DNA of 64,000 nt from PNOJ01 sp016706845. Its GTDB lineage: Bacteria > Krumholzibacteriota > Krumholzibacteriia > LZORAL124-64-63. A program made the translations under genes and the position numbers. Positions 24,835 to 36,333 of the stretch are shown piece after piece (within the stretch, counting starts at the first letter, position 1; each line of letters opens with the position of its first letter). The notes under the pieces were generated by a model. That model did no database searches, was not told the origin of the DNA, and saw nothing but the letters and a program-made list of their open reading frames with translations. The stretch covers positions 1 through 64,000 of the forward strand of contig JADJIV010000008.1 in NCBI GenBank assembly GCA_016706845.1, given 5' to 3'.

Positions 24835-27476
24835 TGTTGTTTTTGGCGAATCTCGGTGCGATCCCCGCAGGGGTGGCGGCGGCGCCCGGTGGCCCGGTGC
24901 CCTACGCCGCGGCGATCCTGGTGCTGGCCGCGGGCCTGGTCTGGCAGATCTGGCGCGTGCGGCAGCGTTCGCGCGACCTCCACGACCGCCAGGAGCGGGT
25001 GCGCGGCCTGGAGAGCCTGCTGGCCATCTCGGCGCGCATCCACGCCTTCCGCGATTCCGAGCACCTGCTCCACGAGATCACGCAATCGGTGCGGGAATCG
25101 CTGGGCTTCCGCATGGTCCTGTTGCGCATCTACAACGTCGCGGACAAGGTCTTCGAGGCGAAGGCCTTCTCCGGCATCGACGAGGAGGGCATCGAGTACC
25201 TGCGCAACAGCCCGATGACGCTGACCGGGTTCCGCAAGATGGCCCTGCCGCAGTTCCTGGTCTCCAATTCCTACCTCATCCGTCACACGATCGAGGGTGC
25301 GGAGCAGGCCCTGGCCGACGCCTACACGCAGGCGCAGGAGAAGCGCGCCGAGGGCGATTGGGACGAGCGCGATGCGCTGATCATTCCCCTGAATTCGCCC
25401 GAAGGGGAGATTCGAGGCTACCTGAGCGTCGACGATCCGGTCGATCACAAGGTGCCCGGGCTGCAGACCATCCAGATGCTGGAGCTGTTCGCGCAGCAGG
25501 CCGCCACGGCCATCGCCTCGGCCGAGCTGTACTCCCGGCTGCACCGCCAGAACCAGGAACTGACGCGCTCCTCGGACCGCCTGCGCTACCACAACGAGCT
25601 GAAGAACAACTTCGTCGCCAACGTCAGCCACGAGCTGCGCACCCCGCTGACCTCGATCAAGGCCTACAGCGAGGCCCTGGTGCACGGGCGCGAGCGCATG
25701 GACGACGCGGCCCAGGGCGAGTTCCTGCGCGTCATCCAGTCCGAGAGCGAGAAGCTCACCGGCATCGTCAACAACCTGCTGGACCTCGAGCGCATGGAGC
25801 GCGAGCAGGTCACCTTCAACCGCCACCAGACGGACCTCGTGGCGCTGGTGCGCGGCATCGAGGGGGCGGCCCGCAGCCAGGCCGAGACCAAGCGCATCGC
25901 CTTCACGATGCACATGGACCGCGAGGAGATCCTGCTCGGGGTCGACGCCGACCTCGTGCGGCAGCTGATCCGCCACCTGCTGGACAACGCCTTCAAGTTC
26001 ACCCCGAGCGGCGGCAAGGTGCACCTGTCGCTGGTCGACGGCGTCTCCTCGGTGCGCATCGTGGTCGAGGACAACGGCATCGGCGTCCCCGACAACAAGA
26101 TGACCTACATCTTCGACCGCTTCTACCAGGTCGACGGCTCCAGCACGCGCGAGCACGGCGGCCAGGGCATCGGGCTGGCCATCTGCCGCGACATCGTCAC
26201 GCGTCACAGCGGCCGCATCTGGGGCGAGCGGGTGCAGCCCCAGGGCGTGCGCTTCAACGCCCTGCTGCCGCGCCGCGACGAGATCGTCCGCCGGGGCCAG
26301 AACAACGGCCGCAACACGGTCTTCAGCGACGTCCCCGAGTTCGCCGAGCGGCTGATCCACTGGGTCGGCGAGCTGCTGCGGGCGCGCGTGGTCGCGCTGC
26401 TGCTGCCGGACGCGGGCGGGGAGCACCTGGTCGTCGAGGCGGCCATGGGTCTCGACGACCGCGTGGTGCAGGACCTGCGGCTGGCCCGCGGCGAAGGCGT
26501 GGCCGGACGCGTCTGGGCGACCGGCGAGCCGTCGCTGGGCGACGCCGAGGCCGCCGGGCTGCGGCTCCCGGTGGACCGCACCGGCGGCGCGCCGGGCGGC
26601 GGGACCCTGCTGAGCGCGCCGGTGATGCGGGAGGGACGGGTGGTGGGCGTGGTGCACGTCGCCAGCCGCCTCGACGGCCGCCCCTTCGGCGTGCGCGACC
26701 GCCTGCTGCTGCAGGCCATCGCGGCGCGGCTGGGCCACGTGCTCGAACGCGTCGTGGTGCACCAGCACAGCAACCGGGAGTTCGGCGACCTCGCGCAGGC
26801 CCTGCGCAAGAGCGTGGCCATCCGCCGCGCCCGCCACGACGACCTCGCGGAGATCTGCCACGACATCTGCATCGAGACCGGCCGGCGCATGAACCTGTCG
26901 GAGACGGAGCTGACGAGCCTGGCCTTCGCGCTGCAGACCTACGACCTCGGCCTGACCGGCATCCCCGACGACATCATCTACAAGGGGCCGCCGCTCGAGC
27001 CGGAGGAGTGGGAGATCCTGCAGCAGCACGTCCACCTGAGCCTGCAGCTGATCTCGTCGCTCGACGCCCCCGGCGAGGTGCACGACATCGTCCTGCACCA
27101 CCACGAGCACTACGACGGCACGGGCTACCCGCGCGGCCTGTCCGGCGAGGACATCCCGCTGGGGGCGCGCCTGCTGATGCTGGCCGACAGCCTCACCGCC
27201 ATGCTCCAGGGCCGGCCCTACCGCCGGGCCGTGCCCCTGGAACAGGCGCTCGCCGAGATGCAGCAGCGCGCCGGCAGCCAGTTCTGCCCGCGCTGCCTGG
27301 ATAACTTCCTGGACGAGGCGCAGCACCACGCCGAGCGCATCGCCGCCGTGCAGCACGCACGCAACCTGGCCCTGCCGCCGCCGGCGGTCAGGATCGCGGC
27401 TCCCGCCGCCGACGAGGCCGCGGACATCGAAGAGGAACTCGTCGGGGCCGCTCCCGGCGCCGGCATCGCATCCTGA
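24831..27476 (+). CDS. sensor kinase: TM-GAF-HisKA-HATPase-GAF-degenerate HD-GYP
   Basis: 881 residues. Order: one membrane helix (about 24-42), GAF-like sensor (about 60-235), HisKA with NNFVANVSHELRTPL (His267), ATPase with LLDNAFKF, DNGIGVPDNK and GGQGIGLAICRD, a second GAF-like domain (about 500-645), and a C-terminal HD-GYP-like domain. In that last domain HHEHYDGTGYPRGLSG is intact, but the HD signature HDIGK is replaced by YDLGL (Tyr704), removing a metal ligand, so c-di-GMP hydrolysis is unlikely. A kinase core in the middle with a pseudo-phosphodiesterase at the end is an unusual order. It is flanked by single receivers on both sides. Confidence 0.85.
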   Translation: MMLFLANLGAIPAGVAAAPGGPVPYAAAILVLAAGLVWQIWRVRQRSRDLHDRQERVRGLESLLAISARIHAFRDSEHLLHEITQSVRESLGFRMVLLRIYNVADKVFEAKAFSGIDEEGIEYLRNSPMTLTGFRKMALPQFLVSNSYLIRHTIEGAEQALADAYTQAQEKRAEGDWDERDALIIPLNSPEGEIRGYLSVDDPVDHKVPGLQTIQMLELFAQQAATAIASAELYSRLHRQNQELTRSSDRLRYHNELKNNFVANVSHELRTPLTSIKAYSEALVHGRERMDDAAQGEFLRVIQSESEKLTGIVNNLLDLERMEREQVTFNRHQTDLVALVRGIEGAARSQAETKRIAFTMHMDREEILLGVDADLVRQLIRHLLDNAFKFTPSGGKVHLSLVDGVSSVRIVVEDNGIGVPDNKMTYIFDRFYQVDGSSTREHGGQGIGLAICRDIVTRHSGRIWGERVQPQGVRFNALLPRRDEIVRRGQNNGRNTVFSDVPEFAERLIHWVGELLRARVVALLLPDAGGEHLVVEAAMGLDDRVVQDLRLARGEGVAGRVWATGEPSLGDAEAAGLRLPVDRTGGAPGGGTLLSAPVMREGRVVGVVHVASRLDGRPFGVRDRLLLQAIAARLGHVLERVVVHQHSNREFGDLAQALRKSVAIRRARHDDLAEICHDICIETGRRMNLSETELTSLAFALQTYDLGLTGIPDDIIYKGPPLEPEEWEILQQHVHLSLQLISSLDAPGEVHDIVLHHHEHYDGTGYPRGLSGEDIPLGARLLMLADSLTAMLQGRPYRRAVPLEQALAEMQQRAGSQFCPRCLDNFLDEAQHHAERIAAVQHARNLALPPPAVRIAAPAADEAADIEEELVGAAPGAGIAS

Positions 27477-27522
27477 GCGTCACGCGCGCAGCACACGACA
27501 CCCGAGGGACGGAGGCACGACC

Positions 27523-27897
27523 GTGCGCAAGATCCTGATCGTCGACGACGAGCCCTACATCCTGAGCATCCTGGACTTCAGCCTCGACGCCGAAGGCTAC
27601 ACGGTCCTGCAGGCCGCCGACGGCGATGCTGCGCTGAGCCTGGCCGCCGACCAGCAGCCGGACCTCGTCATCCTCGACGTGATGATGCCGCGGCTCGACG
27701 GCTTCGAGACGTGCCGCCGCCTCAAGGCGGACCTGCGCACCAAGGACATCCCGGTCGTCCTGCTGACCGCGCGCAACTCGCGCGAGGACCGCACCCGCGG
27801 CCGGGACTGCGGCGCCGACGGCTACATCACCAAGCCGTTCAGCCCCCAGCGGCTGGTCGACACGGTGCAGACCTTCCTCGGCGTCCGGCACGGCTGA
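27523..27897 (+). CDS. single-domain response regulator
   Basis: 124 residues, GTG start after GGAGG (27508-27512). CheY-like receiver: VDDE (7-10), Asp52 in VILDVMMPRLDG, Thr in VLLTARNS and Lys in YITKPF. No output domain. It follows the kinase by 46 bases and is probably its partner or the end of a phosphorelay with the receiver at 24433. Confidence 0.9.
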   Translation: MRKILIVDDEPYILSILDFSLDAEGYTVLQAADGDAALSLAADQQPDLVILDVMMPRLDGFETCRRLKADLRTKDIPVVLLTARNSREDRTRGRDCGADGYITKPFSPQRLVDTVQTFLGVRHG

Positions 27898-27927
27898 CCG
27901 CCCGCGAACCGCAAGCCACGACGCGCG

Positions 27928-27954
27928 CCGGCCCGGGCCGGAACGCCGGGCCGG
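27928..27954 (+). terminator. GC stem-loop after the signalling cluster
   Basis: A 9-bp stem, CCGGCCCGG (27928-27936) with CCGGGCCGG (27946-27954), loop 9 nt, 30 bases after the receiver stop. There is no T run, so it is either a weak terminator or an mRNA 3' stabiliser. Confidence 0.35.
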
Positions 27955-27963
27955 ACGCCGCCG

Positions 27964-27992
27964 TGGACGCCCGTCGCCCCGCCGTGTAGACT
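27964..27992 (+). promoter_or_regulatory. probable sigma-70 promoter of priA
   Basis: TGGACG (27964-27969), 17 nt, TAGACT (27987-27992); four matches in each box. It lies 49 bases before ATG 28042. Confidence 0.45.
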
Positions 27993-28041
27993 CACCCCTC
28001 ACGATCCCCACCGACGTCCCGCTGCCCCGGAGGAGCCAGGC

Positions 28042-30045
<2,004 letters not shown>

Positions 30046-30093
30046 TTGGCCGGCAACGGCTTGGGGAGGCTTTGCGGGACAGCGCAGTCCTGT

Positions 30094-30123
30094 TTGCCCT
30101 TGGGATGTCCGTCATGGTATCAT
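30094..30123 (+). promoter_or_regulatory. extended -10 promoter of the papain-like protease gene
   Basis: TTGCCC (30094-30099), 18 nt, TATCAT (30118-30123) preceded by TGG, an extended -10. The leader is about 65 nt to ATG 30195. Confidence 0.5.
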
Positions 30124-30194
30124 TACAGATGCGGCGCTCGGGCGTCGCCGACTCGAAATCCCGCCGCACACCGGGTTCGCACGAAAGGCAGCCG

Positions 30195-33100
30195 ATGCGT
30201 CCGTGTAATCTTTTTTGTGTTTCCGTGGCCACGAAGGGCCGACTGCTCGCTCTGGTCAGCCTGCTGGTCCTCGCCGCCGCCGGGGCGGCCTTCGCCCAGT
30301 CCGGCTCCTCCTGGGAACCGACGACGGCGTTCACCGACAGCCTGACGCCGGAACGGCGCGCCAACCTGTTCGGGTTCCGGGAGAGACAAGCTCGACCTGC
30401 CCTCGAACTTCAGCTGGGTCGACGAGGGGGGACTGACCTCGGTCAAGAACCAGGGCGACTGCGGCTCGTGCTGGGCCTTCGCCGCGATCGGGCAGATCGA
30501 ATCGCACCTGAAGATCTACTACGGCCAGGACCTGAACCTGTCGGAACAGCAGATGATCCTCTGCAACCCGTACGGCGCCGACTGCAACGGCGGGTGGGCC
30601 TCGGCCGTCTACAACGTGGCGATGACCTACGGGGCCGTCCATGAGGAGGCCATCCCGTACAGCGGCGGCACCGTCAGCTCCTGCACCCAGTCGTCCTACC
30701 TGCCGTTCGGCTTCGTGACGAGCTGGCACTACGTGTCGAACAACGTGACGCAGATCAAGAACGCCCTGCTCGAAGGCCCCGTCTGTTCGGCGTTCAACGC
30801 CGACGAGCCCTTCCCGAGCTACGGCACCGGCTGCTACACCGACAACGTCGGACCGTACACGAATCACCTGATCCTGATCGTCGGCTGGGACGACCGCGCC
30901 TGCGGCGGCACCGGCGGCTGGATCTGCAAGAACTCCTGGGGCCCCAGCTTCGGCATGGGCGGGTACTTCACCATCAAGTACGGGGTGTCGCTGATCGGCT
31001 CCTCGACCACCCAGATCGATGTGGTGGTGCCGCCCACGAGCGTTTCGATGCTCGGCCCGGTGGACGACCGCGACTACATCGCGGGAGAGACGGTCGACAT
31101 CGCCTGGACCACGAGCGGCGAGGCCGCCGCCACGGTCGACATCTGGGCTTCCCTGGACGGTTTCCTCGACACCAAGATCGCGGACAACGTCCCCAACAGC
31201 GGCCACTACCTGTGGACCCTGCCGAACCACTCCACGACGCTGCTGCAGTTCTGCGTGGTCCCGCTGGGCGACACCCGGCAGGGATTCGGCATCTCCCCGC
31301 AGCGGATGCAGCTGTACGGCCACCGCACCCGCTACGTCTCGCCGACCGGCGGCGACGTCGCGCCCTACGAGACGAAGGCCACGGCCGCCCGCAGCCTGGC
31401 CGCCGCCCTGGTCGCCTGCACCGGGCGCGACACCGTGCTCGTCACGGCGGGCGACTACCACGAGCGCATCTCGGTCACCACGCCGACGACGATCATCGGC
31501 GGCTGGAACCCGACCTTCACCGCGCGCGACCCGCAGCCCGGCGCGACACGCCTGCAGTCGATCGACAGCGCGATGAGCTTCGTCGGCGGCCTCGACGGCC
31601 ACGCCGGCGTGATCGGCTTCGAGTTCTACGACTGCGTCGGCGGGATCAGCAGCGTCCCGGTCTTCGGCCGCCACGGCGGGGCGATCTACGTCAACGGCTC
31701 CTCGCCGACCATCCGCGACTGCGTCTTCACGAACAACACGGCCAACCCCTTCAACGGCTCCGGGGTCGGCGGCGCCATCGTCGTGATCAACGGCGCGCCG
31801 CGCGTCGAGGACTGCGTGTTCCAGGGCAACCGGGCCACGCTGGGCGGCGCGGTGGCCATGATCGGCGCCGACGGCGCGGTCCTGACCGGCAACCAGTACC
31901 TGCAGAACGCCTGCATGGACAGCGTCTCCGGCCAGGAGGGCGCGGCCGTCTACGTCCTCGACAGCCGGGTGGACCTGATCGGCGAGACCTTCACGGGCAA
32001 CCGCCGCTGCGCCGCGGGCGCGGCCCTGTCGGCGAGCGGCTCGACGGTGATCGCGCGGGACGTCGTCGCCACCGGCAACCGGGCGGACGCCAGGGGCGGC
32101 GCCTTCCAAGTCCTGGGCGGCAGCCTCGTCGTCGAGGGCGGCCGCTTCGCGGACAACGCGGCGCGGCTCGACCGCGGCGGCGCCCTGAACCTGGACGGAG
32201 CCGGCTGCGACGTGCGCAACGCCGTCTTCACGCGCAACGCCGCCGGTCTGCTCGGGGCGACGATCGCGGTGAATGCGGCGCCCACGCTGCGTTTCGAGAA
32301 CACGTTGCTGCTCGACAGCGGCGGCTCCGGCTTCGGCTGCGTGTTCCTGAACGGCGCCGGCACGGTGGTCCTGCGCAATTGCGTCGTCGCCGGCAACGCG
32401 CACGGCGGCGTGGCGGGCAGCGCCGCCGGGTTCGCGGGGGACCACAACGTCCTGTGGAACAACCCGGGGGGACACTACGTGGGTCTGACCGGCGGCGCCC
32501 ACGACGTGGTGGCCGAGCCGGGCTTCTGCAACGCGGCGGCCGGGGACTACGCGCTGGCCCTGCACTCGCCCTGCCTGGACCGGGGCGATCCCGATCCCGC
32601 CTGCCTCGATCCCGACGGCTCGCGCGCCGACATCGGCGTCTACGGCGGCCCCGGCTGCACGCCGGTCGCCCCGGCGGCCGTCGCCCAGCTCAGCCTGGCG
32701 GAACTGTCGGGCGCTTCGCTTTCGTGGGCCCCCAACGCCGAAGCCGACGTCGACCACTACGTCGTCTACCGCCTGCCGGACGAGCAGACGCAGCCCGGCG
32801 CCGCCCACGTGGCCGGCACGGTCGCCCACCCCGGGCATACGTTTGCGTCGAGCCAGAGCGACGGCTGTTTCGTGGTGGTGGCCGTGGACCAGGACGGGCA
32901 CGTCGGCGGCTACTCGGCGACGGTGACGGCGGGCGCGACGGCCGCCGGCGACGCGCCGCGCGCGCTGGCCATCGCGGGCGTGGCGCCGAACCCCTTCAAT
33001 CCCCGCACGACGATCCGCTTCGAAGTGCCGCACGCCGGCCGAGTCGAGGTGCTGATCTACGACATGCGCGGCCGCTGCGTGCGCACGCTCACGGATGCGG

Positions 33101-33237
33101 TCCTGGCCGTCGGCCGGCACGAGGCGGTCTGGGACGGGCGCGACGACGACGGCGCCGCGGCGTCCGCGGGCGTCTACCTGCTGCGCGTCGTCGCGGGCGG
33201 GGAGCAGCGCTCGGCCAAGCTGGTCCTGGCCAAATGA
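30195..33237 (+). CDS. secreted C1A (papain-like) protease fused to beta-helix and FlgD/T9SS-like sorting domain
   Basis: About 1,013 residues, one frame break near 30385. A signal peptide (about 15-35, AAFAQ) leads to a short pro-region and then a papain-type domain. That domain has the oxyanion Gln and catalytic Cys in NQGDCGSCWAF (Cys about 92), catalytic His in NHLILIVGWDD (about 224), and Asn in KNSWGPSFG (about 247). After an Ig-like linker comes a right-handed beta-helix (about 385-800) of short repeats with DCVF, GGAI and TGNRADA turns. It ends in a fibronectin-like segment and PNPFNPRTTIRF…VYLLRVVAGG, the C-terminal domain common on exported proteins of FCB lineages. Predicted cell-surface protease. 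The pro-region is far shorter than in typical C1A zymogens. AAAGG precedes ATG 30195. Confidence 0.85.
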
Positions 33238-33295
33238 CGACGAGGCGAGTGGTGCCGATTCTGGAGTGAAACCGATCGCACCGTCGGAACGTGTC

Positions 33296-33325
33296 ACGGC
33301 CCCGGGCGCCTGTCCGGGGCCGTTT
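33296..33325 (+). terminator. terminator between converging genes
   Basis: A perfect 10-bp stem ACGGCCCCGG (33296-33305) with CCGGGGCCGT (33314-33323), 8-nt loop, TTT. It lies 58 bases after the protease stop and 10 bases before the stop of the minus-strand dipeptidase. Confidence 0.75.
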
Positions 33326-33335
33326 CTCGTCCTAC

Positions 33336-34833
33336 CTAGGGGGAGCCTTCGTCAGCGGCGCCGAGGATCGCGTCGATTTCCCCGTAGGCGCGGCGCGCCA
33401 GCGCGAACGACCCGTGGTTGAACGCGAGCAGGTGCGTCCTGGCGGCGTCGGGATCCCCGGCGGCCAGATCCCGGTAGGCCTGCTGCAGGGCGGGGATGCC
33501 CAAATGGAGCGCGCGCTCCAGGGGATCCAGCACGGCGCGGACCCGGGGGGCGAGCCTCGCATAGTCCCGCTCCACGGCGCGTTGCGTCGCCACCGCCCGG
33601 GTGACGAGCAGCCCGTCCCGCCCGGCTGCGAAGGCGCCGTCCTGGAAGTGCTCGCGCGTGAAGCGCGCGTCGTCGTGCCGGGGATCGCCCAGGCCCAACC
33701 CGTCGGGCAGTTCTCCCGCCAGGGGGTAGAACGGCAGGAAGGGCGCGGTGTCGGGCCGCCCCAGGCTCAGGTAGACGAGGATGGAAAGGGGCTCGGGCAG
33801 CGCCTCGTGGAGCCGCACCACCGTGGAATGGATCGTGGCGTCGGTGCAGATGGTGCGCAACCGGGTGTGGTTGGGCGAACCCTCGCGGTAGCCTGCGGTG
33901 ACGTCGTGGGGCGTGCCTTCGTAGTGGTCCCGCAGGACGAGCATGAGATCGGCAGGCTCCAGCTTGCGGCCCGGCGCCACGCAGAAGGGGAGGCGGTCCT
34001 GCACGTCGAAGGCGCGGTCCCCCAGCAGCGAGAGACCGCGCCAGTGTCGCAGCGTGTTGCCGTCCTGCAGGACGGGTCCGTCCCTGACGGCGTTGAAGGC
34101 GCGGGCGAAGTCGAAGGCGCCGTCCGTGGCGGGATCGTACCAGCCGCGCCGCCTGGCGTAGTCGACCAGACCGGGGCTGGCGGCGAAGTCGCGGTCGTCG
34201 GCGAAGTCCACCTCGTGGATCACGAAGCGGTTGGGGATGACGACCACCTGATCGTCGGGCACGCGCCGGGCCGCCCAGTGGCGCCCCCGCACCACGCAGA
34301 ACAACCAGCCCTCGCGCCGGTCCGCGAAGCAGTACGTGCGCCCCGACCCGGTGTAGCCGTACTGCGCCACCAGCTCGCCGGCCAGTCGCACGGCGTCCGG
34401 GCGGATACGGCCTGCTCCGCCACCAGACGGCGCAGCAGGTAGGCGATGCCGCCCTGCGTGAAGTCGTCGCCCTGCTCCCGGGAAGGGCAACTGTTCGAGA
34501 CCACGACGACGCCGGAATCGGTGACGAAAGCGTCGGCGAAGTTCTGGGTGGTGGCTTCGATCCAGAGGAATCCGTTCACCTGCGGGCCGGCGTCGTGGCG
34601 GGCGCCGCCGTCGAGGATCACGGGCGGCCTTGCGGCGTAGGTCCGGGCCGGGACCCGGCGCAGGTTCACGACGATGTCGCCCGAGTCATCCTCGTTGTGG
34701 CCGATGAGCACCGAACCGTCGGCGCTGGCGTCGCGACCCACCAGGATCGTGAAGCACTCGGCGCCGCGACCGGCGCCCAGGCGAAGAGCGCTCCCCACGC
34801 CAGAACGAGCATCAGCAGGGCGGATCGGAACAT
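33336..34833 (-). CDS. secreted C69-family dipeptidase (two frame breaks)
   Basis: About 499 residues from ATG 34833 (GGAGG nine bases before), corrected near 34773 and 34420. A signal peptide (FRSALLMLVLAWGALFAWAP) leads straight to ECFTILVGRDASADGSVLIG, whose Cys is the N-terminal nucleophile of C69/U34 dipeptidases, and HNEDDSGD continues the active-site block. Later family features are RRGWYDPATDGAFDFARAF, and HYEGTPHDVTAGYREGSP, which match PepD-like enzymes that cleave dipeptides after self-processing. It follows aroB by 30 bases on the same strand, so co-transcription is likely although the functions differ. The catalytic Cys lies directly after the signal region, as expected for N-terminal nucleophile chemistry. 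Confidence 0.8.
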
Positions 34834-34863
34834 GGGACCTCCTCGGCGTCGCCCGCGACGCGA

Positions 34864-35973
34864 TCATCCCGCCAGGCTCGCCAGCATGTCGTCGAGGTCG
34901 ACGCGCGCATCGACGTCCACCGCGCCGATCCGCCGCGGCAGCACCCAGCGCGGCTCGCCGCCGCGCACCTTCTTGTCGGCGGCGACCAGGGCGGCGGTCG
35001 CGCGCCGCGGCGGGGCGGCCGCCGTCACCGCCAGTCCGCAGGCCGCCAGCAGCGCGACGATGCGCTCGGCGTCCCGCCGCGGACAGGTCCCGCGCGCCGC
35101 GGCCAGGCGCGCGGCCGCGGCCAGCCCCAGCGCCACGGCCTCGCCGTGCGCCAGCCCGAGCTGGATTTCCAGCGCGTGGCCGAGCGTGTGGCCGAGGTTC
35201 AGCGCGCGCCGCGGGCCGGCCTCGCGGAAATCGCGCGCGACCAGCCGCCCCTTCACGCCCACCGCGCCGTCGATCCACGCGGCCCAGGGCAGGTCCAGGA
35301 TGTCGGGCACGGGCCGGTCCGCGCGCCCGCGGGCCAGCAGGCGCGCGAGGTCGGGGGCCCGCGCCTCGAGATCGCGGAACAGGGGAGCCGCGCCGATCAC
35401 CGCGGCTTTGACCGTCTCGGCCAGCCCGCAGCGCCAGTCGCGCCGGCTCAACGTGCCCAGCAGCGACGGCTCCACCAGCACGTTCGCCGCGGCATGGAAT
35501 GCGCCGACGGGATTCTTCAGCGCCCCGAGGTCGACCGCGGTCTTGCCGCCGAGGCCGGCGTCCACCGCCGCCAACAGCGTCGTGGGCACGGCCGCGAACT
35601 CCACGCCGCGTTGCCAGGTCGCCGCCGCGAAGCCGGCGAGGTCCAGCACCGCGCCGCCGCCCACCCCGACGACCACGCCGTCGCGCGGCAATCTGTGCGC
35701 GGCGAGCCACACCCAGACGCGTTCCAGGTTCGCCACCGACTTGGCGGCTTCGCCACCGGCCACGACCAGCCGGGGCAGGGGAGTCCCGTCCGCGCCCCTC
35801 AACGCCGCCTCCAGCCGCGCCGCGTGCAGCCGTGCCACCGTCCGGTCCACGACCGCAACGGCCGGCCGGCGGCCCAGCCGCCCGGCGAGCCGGTCCAGCG
35901 CGCCGTCGTCGCCCAGGTAGTCGGTCGTCACGCCGCCGAATCGGTAGCGCCGGTGCAAGATGCTGGCGGGCAA
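34864..35973 (-). CDS. aroB: 3-dehydroquinate synthase
   Basis: 369 residues from TTG 35973, preferred because GGAGG lies seven bases upstream (35981-35985); an in-frame GTG at 36018 has no ribosome site. AroB makes dehydroquinate from DAHP, the second step of the shikimate pathway, using NAD and a divalent metal. Family features: GGEAAKSVANLERVWVWLA, VVGVGGGAVLDLAGFAAATW (NAD-binding), LAAVDAGLGGKTAVDLGALK, the metal-binding His in NLGHTLGHALE and in AHGEAVALGL, and KKVRGGEPRWVLP. The frame is intact. No other shikimate genes are near. Confidence 0.95.
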   Translation of the reverse strand: MPASILHRRYRFGGVTTDYLGDDGALDRLAGRLGRRPAVAVVDRTVARLHAARLEAALRGADGTPLPRLVVAGGEAAKSVANLERVWVWLAAHRLPRDGVVVGVGGGAVLDLAGFAAATWQRGVEFAAVPTTLLAAVDAGLGGKTAVDLGALKNPVGAFHAAANVLVEPSLLGTLSRRDWRCGLAETVKAAVIGAAPLFRDLEARAPDLARLLARGRADRPVPDILDLPWAAWIDGAVGVKGRLVARDFREAGPRRALNLGHTLGHALEIQLGLAHGEAVALGLAAAARLAAARGTCPRRDAERIVALLAACGLAVTAAAPPRRATAALVAADKKVRGGEPRWVLPRRIGAVDVDARVDLDDMLASLAG

Positions 35974-36087
35974 GCGGGTGCCTCCGTAATAGGGGGGGAT
36001 CGGATCATCGGATGCCACGATATCAGATCAGCATGGTTGTGCCTCCGAAATTGTGTCTGCGAGGCAAACTGCCGGATTCCTCATCCA
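35974..36087 (-). other. aroB leader with a possible three-codon ORF
   Basis: Reading toward aroB, GGAGG (36042-36046) precedes ATG CTG ATC TGA (36034-36023), a well-initiated M-L-I peptide about 50 bases before the aroB start. It may be a leader peptide or chance. No convincing promoter boxes were seen in this gap. Confidence 0.25.
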
Positions 36088-36220
36088 TCAAACGAGATGG
36101 GCCCTGCCGGGGGGCGCTCACCGGACACATCCTGTGTCCGGTGAGCTCGACCTCCGGGCCTCTCCGCCCTCCTGGCGGAGAGGCCCTCCAGACGCCCCCG
36201 GCAGGGCCCATCTCGTTTGA
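36088..36220. repeat. cloverleaf palindromic element, copy 1
   Basis: The outer stem pairs 36088-36116 with 36193-36220 (28 bp, one bulged G at 36114). Inside is a 13-bp hairpin (36117-36129 with 36133-36145, loop TCC), a 10-nt linker, a second 13-bp hairpin (36156-36168 with 36174-36186, loop CTCCT), and a 6-nt linker TCCAGA. It lies between the divergent aroB and por units. The same 13-3-13 / 13-5-13 architecture recurs at 39392-39531 with different stem sequences. Confidence 0.85.
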
Positions 36221-36233
36221 ATCTGCTTTTCAA

Positions 36234-36261
36234 TTGACCCCTAACTTGTAGGGACTACCTT
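36234..36261 (+). promoter_or_regulatory. probable sigma-70 promoter of the por operon
   Basis: TTGACC (36234-36239), 16 nt, TACCTT (36256-36261), starting 14 bases after the cloverleaf. A leader of about 65 nt leads to AAGGAG (36317-36322) and ATG 36334. Confidence 0.5.
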
Positions 36262-36333
36262 TGTCCCGGAAAGATACAGCGGGGACCCGGCCGGCCCCCG
36301 CGGCCAGATTCGGTGCAAGGAGTGTGATGGATC

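Noticed and set aside
27898..28041. Small gene between the last receiver and priA
   Set aside because: No start with a ribosome site and the gap is filled by a stem-loop and the priA promoter.
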